Source: Hydrogenophaga sp. 2FB
GTDB taxonomy: Bacteria > Pseudomonadota > Gammaproteobacteria > Burkholderiales > Burkholderiaceae_C
Direction of reading: 5' to 3'
DNA length: 51,328 nucleotides
Assembly (NCBI RefSeq): GCF_005503365.1
Contig: NZ_SCML01000045.1
Location: forward strand, 1 to 51,328
In this document: piece by piece, positions 1 through 8,739 of the stretch
Layout: every line of letters begins with the position of its first letter
Position numbering within the stretch: the first letter of the stretch is position 1
Translations under genes and position numbers: made by a program
Notes under the pieces: model-generated
Database searches by the model: none
The model's input: only the letters and a program-made list of their open reading frames with translations
What the model was told of the DNA's origin: nothing

Positions 1-2
1 AT

Positions 3-3000
3 CCGCCACCCCCGCCCGCGGAAGCCCCGCAGCGCATCATCAAGGTGCGCCGCGACTACAACAGCTGGGTCGGCAGCGAGACCATGGAGGACTATGCGCT
101 GCGCTACACGCCCCAGCGCTTTCGCAAGTGGAGCGAATGGCGCGTGGCCAACACGGCCTTCGGCGCGGCCTCGTTCCTCATCCTCGAAGCCGTGGGCGCG
201 ACGCTGCTGGTGCAGTACGGCTTCGTCAACGCCGCGCTGGCGATCCTCTGCACCGGCCTCATCATCTTTCTGGCCGGCCTGCCCATCAGCGTCTATGCCG
301 CGCGCCATGGGGTGGACATGGACCTGCTCACGCGCGGCGCGGGCTTTGGCTACATCGGCTCCACGATCACGTCGCTGATCTACGCCTCCTTCACCTTCAT
401 CTTCTTCGCGCTCGAAGCCGCCGTGATGGCGTACGCGCTCGAACTCGCGCTCGACATCCCGCCCGCCTGGGGCTACCTGATCTGCGCGCTGGTGGTCATT
501 CCGCTGGTGACGCACGGCGTCTCGGTCATCAGCCGCTTCCAGGTCTGGACCCAGCCACTGTGGATCGTGATGATGGTGGTGCCCTTTGGTGCGGTGGCGT
601 GGATGGCCCCCGAAACATTCACCAACGTGGTGCGGTATGGGGGCGAATCGGGTGCGGGCGCGGTGTTCGATTGGCACTTGTTTGGTGCGGCGCTCACGGT
701 GGGCATCGCCCTCATCACGCAGATGGGCGAGCAGGCCGACTACCTTCGTTTTATGCCGGCGAAAGAACCCGGCAAAGCCTTGCGTTGGTGGGCGGGTGTG
801 CTGGCCGGTGGTCCGGGCTGGGTGGTGTTGGGGGTCGTCAAGATGCTGGGCGGCGCGTTGCTGGCGTACCTGGCCATCAGCCACATGGTGCCGCCCGATC
901 GCGCGGTGGACCCGAACCAGATGTACCTCGCGGCCTACGAGTACGTGTTCTCCGACTACGGCTGGGCGGTGGCGGCCACGGCGCTGTTCGTGGTGGTCTC
1001 GCAGCTCAAGATCAATGTCACCAACGCGTATGCCGGTTCGCTGGCCTGGAGCAATTTCTTCTCGCGCATCACGCACAGCCACCCTGGGCGTGTGGTGTGG
1101 GTGGTGTTCAACACGCTCATTGCGTTCATGCTGATGGAGATGAACGTGTTCCAGGCGCTGGGCGAGGTGCTGGGGCTGTACTCCAACATCGCCATCGCCT
1201 GGATCATGGCGGTGGTGGCGGACCTGGTGATCAACAAGCCGCTGGGCTGGTCGCCCAAGGGCATCGAGTTCAAGCGGGCGTATCTGTACGACATCAACCC
1301 GGTGGGCGTGGGGGCCATGGGTCTGGCGTCGGTGTTGTCGATCGTGGCGCACATGGGTTTGCTGGGGTCCCTGGCGCAGGCGTTTTCCGCGGTGATCGCG
1401 ATGGTGACGGCCTTGGTGGCGGCGCCGGGGATTGCCTGGGTGACGAAGGGGCGTTACTACATTGCGCGGTCGGCGGAGGGGCGTTGTGATCCTGCTCCTT
1501 CCCCCTCTGGGGGAAGGTTGGGATGGGGGCCGCGCGCCGACCAAGCCACTGCATGCGAGCCCCCACCCCCGCCCTCCCCCAGAGGGGTAGGGGGTAAGGC
1601 ACTTCTCTCGTTGCAACGGTGCGTCATCTGTGAACGCGATTACGAAGGTCCGGACATGGCCCACTGCCCGGCCTACCAGGGAAGCATCTGCTCGCTCTGC
1701 TGCACGCTGGACGCGCGTTGCGGTGACCTCTGCAAACCGCACGCCCGCCTCTCCGAACAATGGATGGCGGCGCTGCGCCGCGTGATGCCGCGCCGCGTGT
1801 GGCCGTACCTGGAAGCGGGCCTGGCGCACTACCTCCTGCTCATGCTGGTGGTGGCGCCCGTGCTGGCCGCGGTGCTCGGCCTGCTCTACCGGCAAGAGGT
1901 GGAAGGGCTGCAGGAAGGACTGGGCGTCGCGGCCAACACCTCGTTGCTGGACGCCGCGCTGCGCTCGGGCTTCGTGCGGGTGTATGCCGTGTTGCTGCTG
2001 ATCGCGGCGACCGTGGCCTGGTGGTTGGTGCTGGCACACAAGAGCCGCGAGGTGGCGCAGGAAGAGTCCAACCGGCAGACGCGTTTGCTGATGCAGGAAA
2101 TCGAATCGCACCAGCGCACCGACGAAGCCCTGCAGCAGGCGCGCCACGCGGCCGAGCAGGCCAACCAGGCCAAGACGCGGTACATCAGCACCATCAGCCA
2201 CGAGCTGCGCACACCCCTCAACAGCATCCTCGGCTACGCGCAATTGCTGCAGGAAGACACCGGCGTGGCGCCGCACCGCGCGCAGGCCGTGCGCGTCATC
2301 AACCGGGGCGGCGAGCACCTGCTCTCCTTGATCGAGGGCACGCTGGACATCGCGCGCATCGAGTCCGGCAAGCTCGCGCTCGAGGTGCGTCCCATGGCCT
2401 TTGCCGATGCCATGCGGGAGATGGCCAGCATGTTCGAATTGCAGGCGGCGGCCAAGGGCTTGCGCTTCGTGTTCGACAGCGGAACGCGTCTGCCCGACAC
2501 CGTGCGCGCCGACGAGAAGCGCTTGCGCCAGATCCTCATCAACCTGCTGGGCAACGCGGTGAAGTTCACCCGCAGCGGCGAGGTGCGCCTGCGCGTGTCG
2601 CATGCGCGCGAGATGGCGCAGTTCGACGTGCACGACACGGGGCCGGGCATGGGTGCTGAAGACCTGGAGCGCGTGTTCGAGCCGTTCGCGCGCGGGCAGG
2701 GCGAAGCCAGCGCGGCCGGACCTTCCACCGGCACCGGCCTGGGCCTGACGATTGCGAAGATGCTCACCGACCTCATGGGCGGCGAGATGACGGTGCGCAG
2801 CACACCGGGCGAGGGCTCGGTGTTCACCGTGCGCCTGTTCCTGCCCGAGCTGCGTGGCACCGTGTTGCCCCGCCCGACGCCATTGCCGCAGCACGCGGGC
2901 TACACCGGCCCGCGCCGGCGTGTGCTGGTGGTCGACAACGAAGAGGCCGACCGCGAACTGCTCGCGCGCTGGCTCGCGCCGCTGGGCTTCGAAGTCTTGC

Positions 3001-3560
3001 TCGCCAACAGCGGGCTCGACGCACTGGCCTTGCTCGACGATCTGCAACCCGACGAGCCGGGCGCGCCGCACGCCATCTTCATGGACCTGGCCATGCCCGG
3101 CATCGACGGTTGGGAAACCCTGCGCCGCCTGCGCGCGCGCGGCTGGGGCGCGGTGCCACTGGCCATCGTGTCGGCCAATGCGTTCGACAAGGGCCTGGAC
3201 AACGACCTGGGCCACCAGCCGCAGGACTTCTTCGTCAAACCCGTGCGGCGCGACGACCTGCTGACCTGGCTCGGCCAGCGGCTTTCGTTGGCGTGGATCG
3301 CCGACGGCGCGCCCACAAACGCCGGCGAGCCCCCACCGATTGCGCGCAGCGAGCCCGCCAGCCGCGAAGAACTCGAACCCCTGCTCGAACTCGTGCGCCT
3401 CGGTTACTACAAGGGCATCGTGCAATGGCTCGACGACTGGGTGCAGCGCCGCCCCGAGCAGGCCGCGTTCGCGCAGGGCTTGCGCGCACTGGCGCGCGAG
3501 TTCCGCTTTGACACCATCGAACAACACCTGCTGCAGCCACACCATGCCGCCACCCGTTGA
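3..3560 (+). CDS. NCS1-family nucleobase permease fused to hybrid histidine kinase (5' partial)
   Basis: This is one open frame running from the left edge to a TGA at 3558-3560. The frame is open upstream of the GTG at 45, so the true start lies outside the window. Counting from codon 45, residues 1-465 are a multi-span permease of the nucleobase:cation symporter-1 type (purine, cytosine, allantoin). Residues 526-563 form a cysteine-rich knot (C526, C529, C541, C549, C552, C553, C559, C563). Two membrane spans follow at about 586-616 and 640-665. Then come a HisKA domain with the phospho-acceptor in ISHELRTPLN (about H719), an HATPase domain with DTGPGMG and GTGLGLTIAK motifs, and a receiver with its acceptor in FMDLAMPG (about D1014). 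A short C-terminal tail ends the protein. The likely role is a sensor that couples uptake or occupancy of a nucleobase-like ligand to phosphorelay. The ligand is unknown. The linker carries a translated palindromic repeat (1497-1600). Confidence 0.88.
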   Translation, partial: PPPPPAEAPQRIIKVRRDYNSWVGSETMEDYALRYTPQRFRKWSEWRVANTAFGAASFLILEAVGATLLVQYGFVNAALAILCTGLIIFLAGLPISVYAARHGVDMDLLTRGAGFGYIGSTITSLIYASFTFIFFALEAAVMAYALELALDIPPAWGYLICALVVIPLVTHGVSVISRFQVWTQPLWIVMMVVPFGAVAWMAPETFTNVVRYGGESGAGAVFDWHLFGAALTVGIALITQMGEQADYLRFMPAKEPGKALRWWAGVLAGGPGWVVLGVVKMLGGALLAYLAISHMVPPDRAVDPNQMYLAAYEYVFSDYGWAVAATALFVVVSQLKINVTNAYAGSLAWSNFFSRITHSHPGRVVWVVFNTLIAFMLMEMNVFQALGEVLGLYSNIAIAWIMAVVADLVINKPLGWSPKGIEFKRAYLYDINPVGVGAMGLASVLSIVAHMGLLGSLAQAFSAVIAMVTALVAAPGIAWVTKGRYYIARSAEGRCDPAPSPSGGRLGWGPRADQATACEPPPPPSPRGVGGKALLSLQRCVICERDYEGPDMAHCPAYQGSICSLCCTLDARCGDLCKPHARLSEQWMAALRRVMPRRVWPYLEAGLAHYLLLMLVVAPVLAAVLGLLYRQEVEGLQEGLGVAANTSLLDAALRSGFVRVYAVLLLIAATVAWWLVLAHKSREVAQEESNRQTRLLMQEIESHQRTDEALQQARHAAEQANQAKTRYISTISHELRTPLNSILGYAQLLQEDTGVAPHRAQAVRVINRGGEHLLSLIEGTLDIARIESGKLALEVRPMAFADAMREMASMFELQAAAKGLRFVFDSGTRLPDTVRADEKRLRQILINLLGNAVKFTRSGEVRLRVSHAREMAQFDVHDTGPGMGAEDLERVFEPFARGQGEASAAGPSTGTGLGLTIAKMLTDLMGGEMTVRSTPGEGSVFTVRLFLPELRGTVLPRPTPLPQHAGYTGPRRRVLVVDNEEADRELLARWLAPLGFEVLLANSGLDALALLDDLQPDEPGAPHAIFMDLAMPGIDGWETLRRLRARGWGAVPLAIVSANAFDKGLDNDLGHQPQDFFVKPVRRDDLLTWLGQRLSLAWIADGAPTNAGEPPPIARSEPASREELEPLLELVRLGYYKGIVQWLDDWVQRRPEQAAFAQGLRALAREFRFDTIEQHLLQPHHAATR
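1497..1600. repeat. REP-like palindromic element inside the permease-kinase gene
   Basis: The left arm (about 1497-1529) contains CTTCCCCCTCTGGGGGAAG and a GGGATGGGGG tail. The right arm (about 1560-1600) contains the matching CCCCCACCCCC, CCCCCAGAGGGG and TAGGGGGTAAG in inverse orientation. Such CCCCTC/GAGGGG palindromes are normally intergenic in Burkholderiales (family knowledge). Here the element is read through in frame and encodes a Pro/Gly-rich linker between the permease and the Cys-rich segment. Confidence 0.75.
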
Positions 3561-4563
3561 ACCACCGATGACCACCGCGCCGACCGCGCTGCCCGTGTCC
3601 GACGCGCTGGTGATCCTCATCGTCGACGACGTGCCCGACAACGTCGCGCCGCTGCACGACGCGCTCGATGAAGCCGGCTACACCGTGCTGGTGGCGCTCG
3701 ATGGCGAGAGCGCGATCCGCCGTGCCACGCAGGCCTTGCCCGACGTGGTGCTGCTCGACGCGGTGATGCCCGGCATCGACGGCTTCGAGGTCGCGCGCCG
3801 CCTCAAGGCACAGCCGGCCACCGCGCACATCCCGATCATCTTCATGACGGGCCTTACCGACACCGAGCACCTGGTCGCCGCGCTCGACGCCGGCGGCGCC
3901 GACTACGTGACCAAGCCGATCAAGCCGCGCGAAGTCATGGCGCGCATGGGTGTGCACCTGCGCACCGCGCGCCACGTGCGCCAGGGCGCGGTGGAGCGCA
4001 GCCAGGCGCGCAACGCGCTCGATGCGTTCGGCTACGCCACCATCACCGTGCGCGAGCGCGACGGCCGCCTGATGTGGCAGACCCCGCTGGCGCGCGACCT
4101 GCTGCGCCACCACTGCGGCACCGAAGCGCCCGCCACGCCGCCGGCCGTGCTGCAGTGGCTGCGCCGCCACCTGGGCGACGCGCGCGAACAGCGCGAACCG
4201 CCGCGCCTCACGCTGGAGAACGGTCCGCGCCGCCTCACCTTCCGCCTGCACCAGTGCGTGGGCGACGAGCCCAATGGCGAAGGCGGCGACTGGCTCATCG
4301 TGATGCAGGAAACCTCGGACGCGAGCGTGCTCTCCGGCCTGGCCGGCGCGTTCGGTCTCACCGCGCGCGAGGCCGAGGTGCTGTACTGGGTGGTCAAGGG
4401 CAAGATCAACCGCGACATCGGCGACATCCTGGGCGCCAGTCCGGCCACGGTGAAGAAACACCTGGAGCGCATCTTCGCCAAACTGGGCGTGGAAACGCGC
4501 ACCGCCGCAGCCGGCATGGCGATGAACCGCATTCGGCTGCTGCAGCCGCAGCACGGCGACTGA
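3544..4563 (+). CDS. Response regulator with receiver, middle PAS-like region and LuxR-type HTH
   Basis: The protein is 339 aa if it starts at ATG 3544, which overlaps the kinase gene by 17 nt; ATG 3568 is an alternative start eight codons later. Residues about 20-135 are a receiver with an acidic pair (IVDDVPDN), acceptor D72 in LLDAVMPGIDG, and the TKPIKP lysine. Residues about 155-260 have no clear motif and could be a PAS-like fold. The C-terminal part carries a LuxR/NarL helix-turn-helix (FGLTAREAEVLYWVVKG and SPATVKKHLERIFAKLGV). The overlap with the permease-kinase fusion makes it the probable cognate output regulator. Likely targets are transport or catabolic genes for the sensed compound, but none can be assigned from the sequence. 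Confidence 0.87.
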   Translation: MPPPVEPPMTTAPTALPVSDALVILIVDDVPDNVAPLHDALDEAGYTVLVALDGESAIRRATQALPDVVLLDAVMPGIDGFEVARRLKAQPATAHIPIIFMTGLTDTEHLVAALDAGGADYVTKPIKPREVMARMGVHLRTARHVRQGAVERSQARNALDAFGYATITVRERDGRLMWQTPLARDLLRHHCGTEAPATPPAVLQWLRRHLGDAREQREPPRLTLENGPRRLTFRLHQCVGDEPNGEGGDWLIVMQETSDASVLSGLAGAFGLTAREAEVLYWVVKGKINRDIGDILGASPATVKKHLERIFAKLGVETRTAAAGMAMNRIRLLQPQHGD

Positions 4564-4609
4564 GCGCACCGGTTCGGGGGAGAATGGCGCACGCCGCCCT
4601 TACTCTTCC

Positions 4610-5941
4610 ATGCGACTGCGAACCAAGATCCTCCTGCTGGCCATCCTGCCCCTGCTGGCCTCTCTGGTGCTCATCGCGCTGGCCGTGCAGCACCAGGAGC
4701 GCGATCTCGCGAGGCGCGAGTACGCCATGGTCGAGCGCACCTACCTGGAAGCGCGGCGCGCCGAGCTGCACAACTACGTCGCCCTGGCCGCCAGCACCGT
4801 GCAACCGCTGTACGACCGGGGAGGCAACGATCCGGCCGACCGCGAACAGGCGCTGCGCCTGCTGGCCTCGCTGGACTATGGCCCCGACGGCTACTTCTTC
4901 GTCTACGACCTGGAGGGCCGTGTGCTGATGCACTCGCGCCAGCCCGAGCTGGTGGGGCAGAACCTGTGGGAGCTGCGCGACCCGCAAGGCCGCCCGACGA
5001 TCCAGCGGCTGATCGCGCAGGCGCGCGCCGGCGGTGGCTTCGTGGATTACTTCTGGCGCCAGCCGTCCAGCGGCCAGGACACGCCCAAGCTGGGCTACGT
5101 GATCGCCCTGGAGCGCTGGGGCTGGATGATGGGCACGGGGCTGTACCTCGATGGCATCCAGGCCACGCTGGCGCGCATCGAGGGCGAGGCCAACCGCAAT
5201 GTCGCGACCACCTTGCTGTGGATCGCGGGCATCGCGGTGTTTGGCATCGCGCTCATCAGCGCCAGTGGCCTGGCGCTGAACCTGAGCGAACACCGCGTGG
5301 CCGAGAACAAGCTGCGGCTGCTGGCGCGGCAGGTGCAGCAGTCGCAGGAAGACGAACGCGCCCGCCTGGCGCGCGAGCTGCACGACGGCGTCAGCCAGAC
5401 GCTGGTGTCGACCAAGTTGCTGATCGAAACCGCCACCGATGTCGATGCCGACGCGGGTGGCCCGCTGGCGAAGGCGCTCGAGCGCCTCAACCAGAGCCTG
5501 GTGGAGATCCGCCGCATCTCGCACCGCCTGCGCCCGGCGCTGCTGGACAACCTCGGCCTGCCGGCCGCGCTGCAGCACCTGGGTCGGGAGTTCGAGGACG
5601 CCAGTGGCTTGCCGGTGGTGGTCCGCATCGAAGGCGCCGAGCGCGAATTGCCCGACGAGGTGAAGACCGCGCTGTTCCGCGTGGCGCAGGAGAGCCTGAC
5701 CAATGTGGCCAAACACGCGCGGGCACAGCATGTCGAACTGGGGCTCGCTTTCGAGCCGCGCGGCGGTGTGCGCATGAGCATCACCGACGACGGCCAGGGT
5801 TTCGACAGCCCGGCGGTGCATGTGCACCCCGAGCGCGGCATCGGCCTGCGCAACATGCGCGAGCGCCTGGCCGCCATCGGCGGGCGCTTGCAGATCCACG
5901 CCGAGCCGGGACACGGCACCCAGATTGAAGCCAGGGTATGA
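4610..5941 (+). CDS. Membrane sensor histidine kinase with Cache domain (NarX/HisKA_3 type)
   Basis: The protein is 443 aa. It has an N-terminal membrane span (about 5-25), an extracytoplasmic single Cache-type sensor (about 30-195, including DGYFFVYDLEGRVLMHSRQP and a WGWMMGTGLYLD strand near the membrane) and a second span at about 200-220. A coiled region leads into a HisKA_3 dimerisation domain with acceptor H258 in ARELHDGVSQT. The HATPase domain ends with the GIGLRNMRERLAAIGG motif typical of NarL-partner kinases. Cache sensors usually bind small carboxylates or amino acids. The next gene on this strand is a NarL-type regulator, and a TRAP carboxylate transporter follows, so sensing the TRAP substrate is a reasonable inference. 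Confidence 0.9.
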   Translation: MRLRTKILLLAILPLLASLVLIALAVQHQERDLARREYAMVERTYLEARRAELHNYVALAASTVQPLYDRGGNDPADREQALRLLASLDYGPDGYFFVYDLEGRVLMHSRQPELVGQNLWELRDPQGRPTIQRLIAQARAGGGFVDYFWRQPSSGQDTPKLGYVIALERWGWMMGTGLYLDGIQATLARIEGEANRNVATTLLWIAGIAVFGIALISASGLALNLSEHRVAENKLRLLARQVQQSQEDERARLARELHDGVSQTLVSTKLLIETATDVDADAGGPLAKALERLNQSLVEIRRISHRLRPALLDNLGLPAALQHLGREFEDASGLPVVVRIEGAERELPDEVKTALFRVAQESLTNVAKHARAQHVELGLAFEPRGGVRMSITDDGQGFDSPAVHVHPERGIGLRNMRERLAAIGGRLQIHAEPGHGTQIEARV

Positions 5942-5946
5942 AGAGA

Positions 5947-6001
5947 CACCCCCGCCGCGCTTCGCGCGACCCCCTCAAGGGGGCGGCGCCAGCGGCCCGG
6001 C
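5947..6001. repeat. Intergenic GC-rich palindromic repeat
   Basis: This segment lies between the Cache kinase and its regulator. It contains two short hairpins: CGCGCTTCGCGCG, and CCCCCTCAAGGGGG at 5970-5983, followed by GGCGGCGCCAGCGG. I recognise this arrangement as a common dispersed intergenic element of Comamonadaceae (family knowledge). It may separate translation of the two partners, because the regulator has its own Shine-Dalgarno (TTTGGAGAA, just upstream of 6036). Confidence 0.6.
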
Positions 6002-6035
6002 AAAACCGGTTCCGCGGCACCTTTGGAGAAATGCA

Positions 6036-6671
6036 ATGCCTCACGCGCCGGATCTGATCCGCATCTTTCTGGTCGACGACCACCCCATGGTGCGCGAAGG
6101 CTTGCGCGCGCGCCTCTCCAGCGTGGCGCATCTGCAGGTGGTCGGCGAGGCCGGTGATGCTGCCGAGGCCATGCGCCTGCTGGACGAGAACGCGCCCGAC
6201 GTGGTGCTGCAGGACGTGGGCCTGAAAGAGGGCAACGGCATCGACCTGGTGCAGGCAATGCTGGCGCGTTGGCCCGCGTTGTGCATCCTCATGTTCAGCA
6301 TGTACGACAACCCCGAGTACGTGCAGCGCGCCCTGCAGGCCGGGGCGCGCGGCTATGTGCTGAAGGACGCGCCGGCCAGCGAGATCGTGGCCGCCATCGA
6401 GGCCGTGGTGGCCGGCGGCGCCTTCCTCAGCCCCGGCGTGTCGCGCAGGCTGTTTCGCCAGCAGCCGCCACGCCCGCTGCTGTCGCCGCGCGAGAGCCAG
6501 ATTCTGAGTGCACTGGGCCGTGGTGAATCCAGCAAACAGATCGCCAAGGCGCTGGCCCTCAGCGTGCGCACGGTCGAGACCCACCGCCAGAGCATCAAGC
6601 GCAAGCTCGGCCTGGAGGGGCAGGCCGAGCTCATCAAGTACGCCGTGGAGCACACCCGCGAAGCACCTTGA
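6036..6671 (+). CDS. NarL/LuxR-family two-component response regulator
   Basis: The protein is 211 aa. The start at ATG 6036 is preceded by GGAGAA at good spacing. The receiver domain (about 7-125) has the acidic pair in FLVDDHPMV, acceptor D60 in VVLQDVGLKEG and the conserved lysine in YVLKDAPASE. The C-terminal HTH reads LSPRESQILSALGRGESSKQIAKAL, then SVRTVETHRQSIKRKLG. It is the natural partner of the kinase ending at 5941. The TRAP operon begins about 240 nt downstream on the same strand, so that operon is the most likely target. Confidence 0.92.
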   Translation: MPHAPDLIRIFLVDDHPMVREGLRARLSSVAHLQVVGEAGDAAEAMRLLDENAPDVVLQDVGLKEGNGIDLVQAMLARWPALCILMFSMYDNPEYVQRALQAGARGYVLKDAPASEIVAAIEAVVAGGAFLSPGVSRRLFRQQPPRPLLSPRESQILSALGRGESSKQIAKALALSVRTVETHRQSIKRKLGLEGQAELIKYAVEHTREAP

Positions 6672-6866
6672 TCGGGTGCACGGCGGTCGTTGTCGCCAGA
6701 GCGTGCCGCCCATTCATGCCATCGATATCAAACATCGCCACCTTCGATAGGTGGATGGGGTGCGCGGACCTACATTGATGCGCCGCACCACGCTGTCTGG
6801 CTGCGGACGCCCGGATTCGAACCGAATCCCCCTGGGCGGGCCCGACTACAACACCGGAGACATGGA

Positions 6867-6914
6867 ATGAAAAACGCCCCCCACGAGCCTGGGTCCAGCG
6901 AGGCTTTCGCATGA
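6867..6914 (+). CDS. Possible 15-codon leader peptide overlapping dctQ
   Basis: A short frame with sequence MKNAPHEPGSSEAFA begins at ATG 6867 behind CCGGAGACATGG. It ends in a TGA that overlaps the dctQ start as ATGA at 6911-6914. This arrangement suits translational coupling, and dctQ has no strong Shine-Dalgarno of its own (the stretch before 6911 is GAGGCTTTCGC). I have no homology evidence. It could instead be chance, with dctQ starting at 6911 from its own weak site. Confidence 0.35.
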   Translation: MKNAPHEPGSSEAFA

Positions 6915-7417
6915 AGCGACTGCTCTCCATCATCGAGACCCTTGCCGCGCTGATGCTCTTGTTCATTGCGCTATTGACGGCCGCGAACGTCCTGGTTCGC
7001 TACTGTTTCGATGGGCAGATCCCGGACTGGTTTGACGGCACGCAGATGTTGCTCGGCATTGCCATCTTCTGGGGCATCGCGCTGGCCACCTACTACGGCA
7101 ACCACATCGGCGTGGATCTTCTCTGGGAGGCTTTGGGTCCACGTGGCAAGCGCGTGGTCGATCTGATCTCCACCGCCGTGGTCGTGGCCTTTCTTTTTCC
7201 CTTGGCCTGGATGGTCTGGGTCAAAGTCGGTGGGACGGGCAGCCAGGGCACGATGGACTTGCGGCTGCCGTTGGCCTGGTTCTACAGCGTGGCGGCCGTT
7301 GGCGCGTCCGTCGCGGCGGTTCTCGGCCTTGTGCGTCTTGTGCAGTTGGCGCTGGGCACCGAAGCCAGGCTCGACGCGGACGACGGCATGACGGGCGAGG
7401 TGCACCATGGATCGTGA
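6911..7417 (+). CDS. TRAP transporter small permease subunit (DctQ family)
   Basis: The protein is 168 aa with four hydrophobic spans (about 5-27, 45-65, 85-107, 120-145), the size and topology of DctQ. It carries the family-typical WFDGTQMLLGIAIFWGIALA segment and HIGVDLLWEALGP. DctQ bridges the substrate-binding protein and the large permease in Na+-driven tripartite periplasmic transporters. The gene overlaps the large-permease start by 11 nt, which indicates an operon. The substrate cannot be read from this subunit. Confidence 0.9.
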   Translation: MKRLLSIIETLAALMLLFIALLTAANVLVRYCFDGQIPDWFDGTQMLLGIAIFWGIALATYYGNHIGVDLLWEALGPRGKRVVDLISTAVVVAFLFPLAWMVWVKVGGTGSQGTMDLRLPLAWFYSVAAVGASVAAVLGLVRLVQLALGTEARLDADDGMTGEVHHGS

Positions 7418-8708
7418 TCTGGTGGCACTGCTGGGCTTTGTGGGCATGTTCGCCCTCATGGCGATCCGAGTGCCCATTGGCATCGCCATGGGCATCGCAG
7501 GCGTCGCCGGGTTTGCCGCCCTCACGGGCAGCACCCCCGGCCTCAATCTCCTGGCCAATGTGCCGCTGTCGGTTCTGACCGACTACAACCTGATCGTGAT
7601 TCCGATGTTCATCCTCATGGGGGCGTTCGCCTCGCATTCGGGCATGAGCGGGGAGCTCTTTGCGGCAGGGCGCGCGTGGCTGCACCACAAGCGCGGGGGT
7701 CTCGCCCTGGCTTCGCTCGCCGCGTGTGGGGGCTTCTCCGCCATCAACGGGTCTTCTGTCGCGACCGCCGCCACCATGACACAGGTCGCACTGCCCGAGA
7801 TGAGGCGCGCCGGGTACGAGCCCGGGATTTCAGCGGGCCTCATCGCGGCCGGGGGAACGCTCGGGATCATGATTCCGCCGTCCGTCATCATGGTGCTGTA
7901 CGGCATCATGACCGAGACCGACATCACGCAGCTCTTCGCCGCCGGCGTGATCCCGGGCCTGATGGCCATCGTTTTCTACGCCATCGTCATTGCGGTGCTG
8001 GCCCGCTGGCGGCCTGAGTGGATGCCCAGGGGCGAGCTGCACAGCTGGACCGAACGGATGTCGGCGCTTCGCCCCCTCTGGGCGGTGGTCCTCCTGTTCG
8101 TGGGGGTGCTTGGCGGGATCTATGGTGGCCTCTTCACCGTGCAGGAAGCTGCAGGTGTTGGCGCAACCGGCACCTTGTTGATCGGCATTCTGCGTGGGCG
8201 CTTGCGCTGGCCGGAAATCAAGGCCGCGCTCATCAGCGCACTGCGCGTGTCCTCCGCCATCATGACCATCGTGGTCGGCGCGTACCTATTCGGCTATTTC
8301 CTGACCATCACGCAATTCACGCAGAACGCCGTCGAGTTTCTGGTGGGCTTGCCGGTGGGGCCCTACGGCGTGCTCGCACTGGTGATGGTCGGCTACCTGA
8401 TTCTGGGTGCGGTGATGGACGAGCTGGCCATGATCCTGCTGACGGTGCCGATCGTCTTCCCGGCCATGATCCACCTGGGATTCGATCCCGTCTGGTTCGG
8501 GGTGATCGTGGTGATGGCCGTCACCTTCGGAATGATTTGCCCTCCCGTGGGGATGAACGTCTTCGTGATCAATTCCATCGCGCGCGACATCTCCCTGGGA
8601 CGCATCTATCGGGGGACCATGCCCTTCATCGCCGTGGACGTCGTTCGGCTGATCGTCCTTTGCGCGTTCCCTTCGCTGTCGCTCTGGTTGCCAAGCCTTC
8701 TTGCGTAG
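7407..8708 (+). CDS. TRAP transporter large permease subunit (DctM family)
   Basis: The protein is 433 aa and almost wholly hydrophobic, with about 12-13 spans, matching the DctM length. Characteristic segments are GFSAINGSSVATAATM, AAGGTLGIMIPPSVIMVLYG and FGMICPPVGMNVFVINSIA. It is the Na+-coupled transport channel of the TRAP system and sits in the inner membrane with the preceding small subunit. It overlaps dctQ by 11 nt and is followed 31 nt later by the binding-protein gene. Confidence 0.94.
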   Translation: MDRDLVALLGFVGMFALMAIRVPIGIAMGIAGVAGFAALTGSTPGLNLLANVPLSVLTDYNLIVIPMFILMGAFASHSGMSGELFAAGRAWLHHKRGGLALASLAACGGFSAINGSSVATAATMTQVALPEMRRAGYEPGISAGLIAAGGTLGIMIPPSVIMVLYGIMTETDITQLFAAGVIPGLMAIVFYAIVIAVLARWRPEWMPRGELHSWTERMSALRPLWAVVLLFVGVLGGIYGGLFTVQEAAGVGATGTLLIGILRGRLRWPEIKAALISALRVSSAIMTIVVGAYLFGYFLTITQFTQNAVEFLVGLPVGPYGVLALVMVGYLILGAVMDELAMILLTVPIVFPAMIHLGFDPVWFGVIVVMAVTFGMICPPVGMNVFVINSIARDISLGRIYRGTMPFIAVDVVRLIVLCAFPSLSLWLPSLLA

Positions 8709-8739
8709 TCCGTTTTTTTCACCACAAAAAGGAGACATC

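Noticed and set aside
6672..6866. Sigma-54 promoter before the TRAP operon
   Set aside because: No TGGCA-N7-TGC pattern with correct spacing was found by eye.
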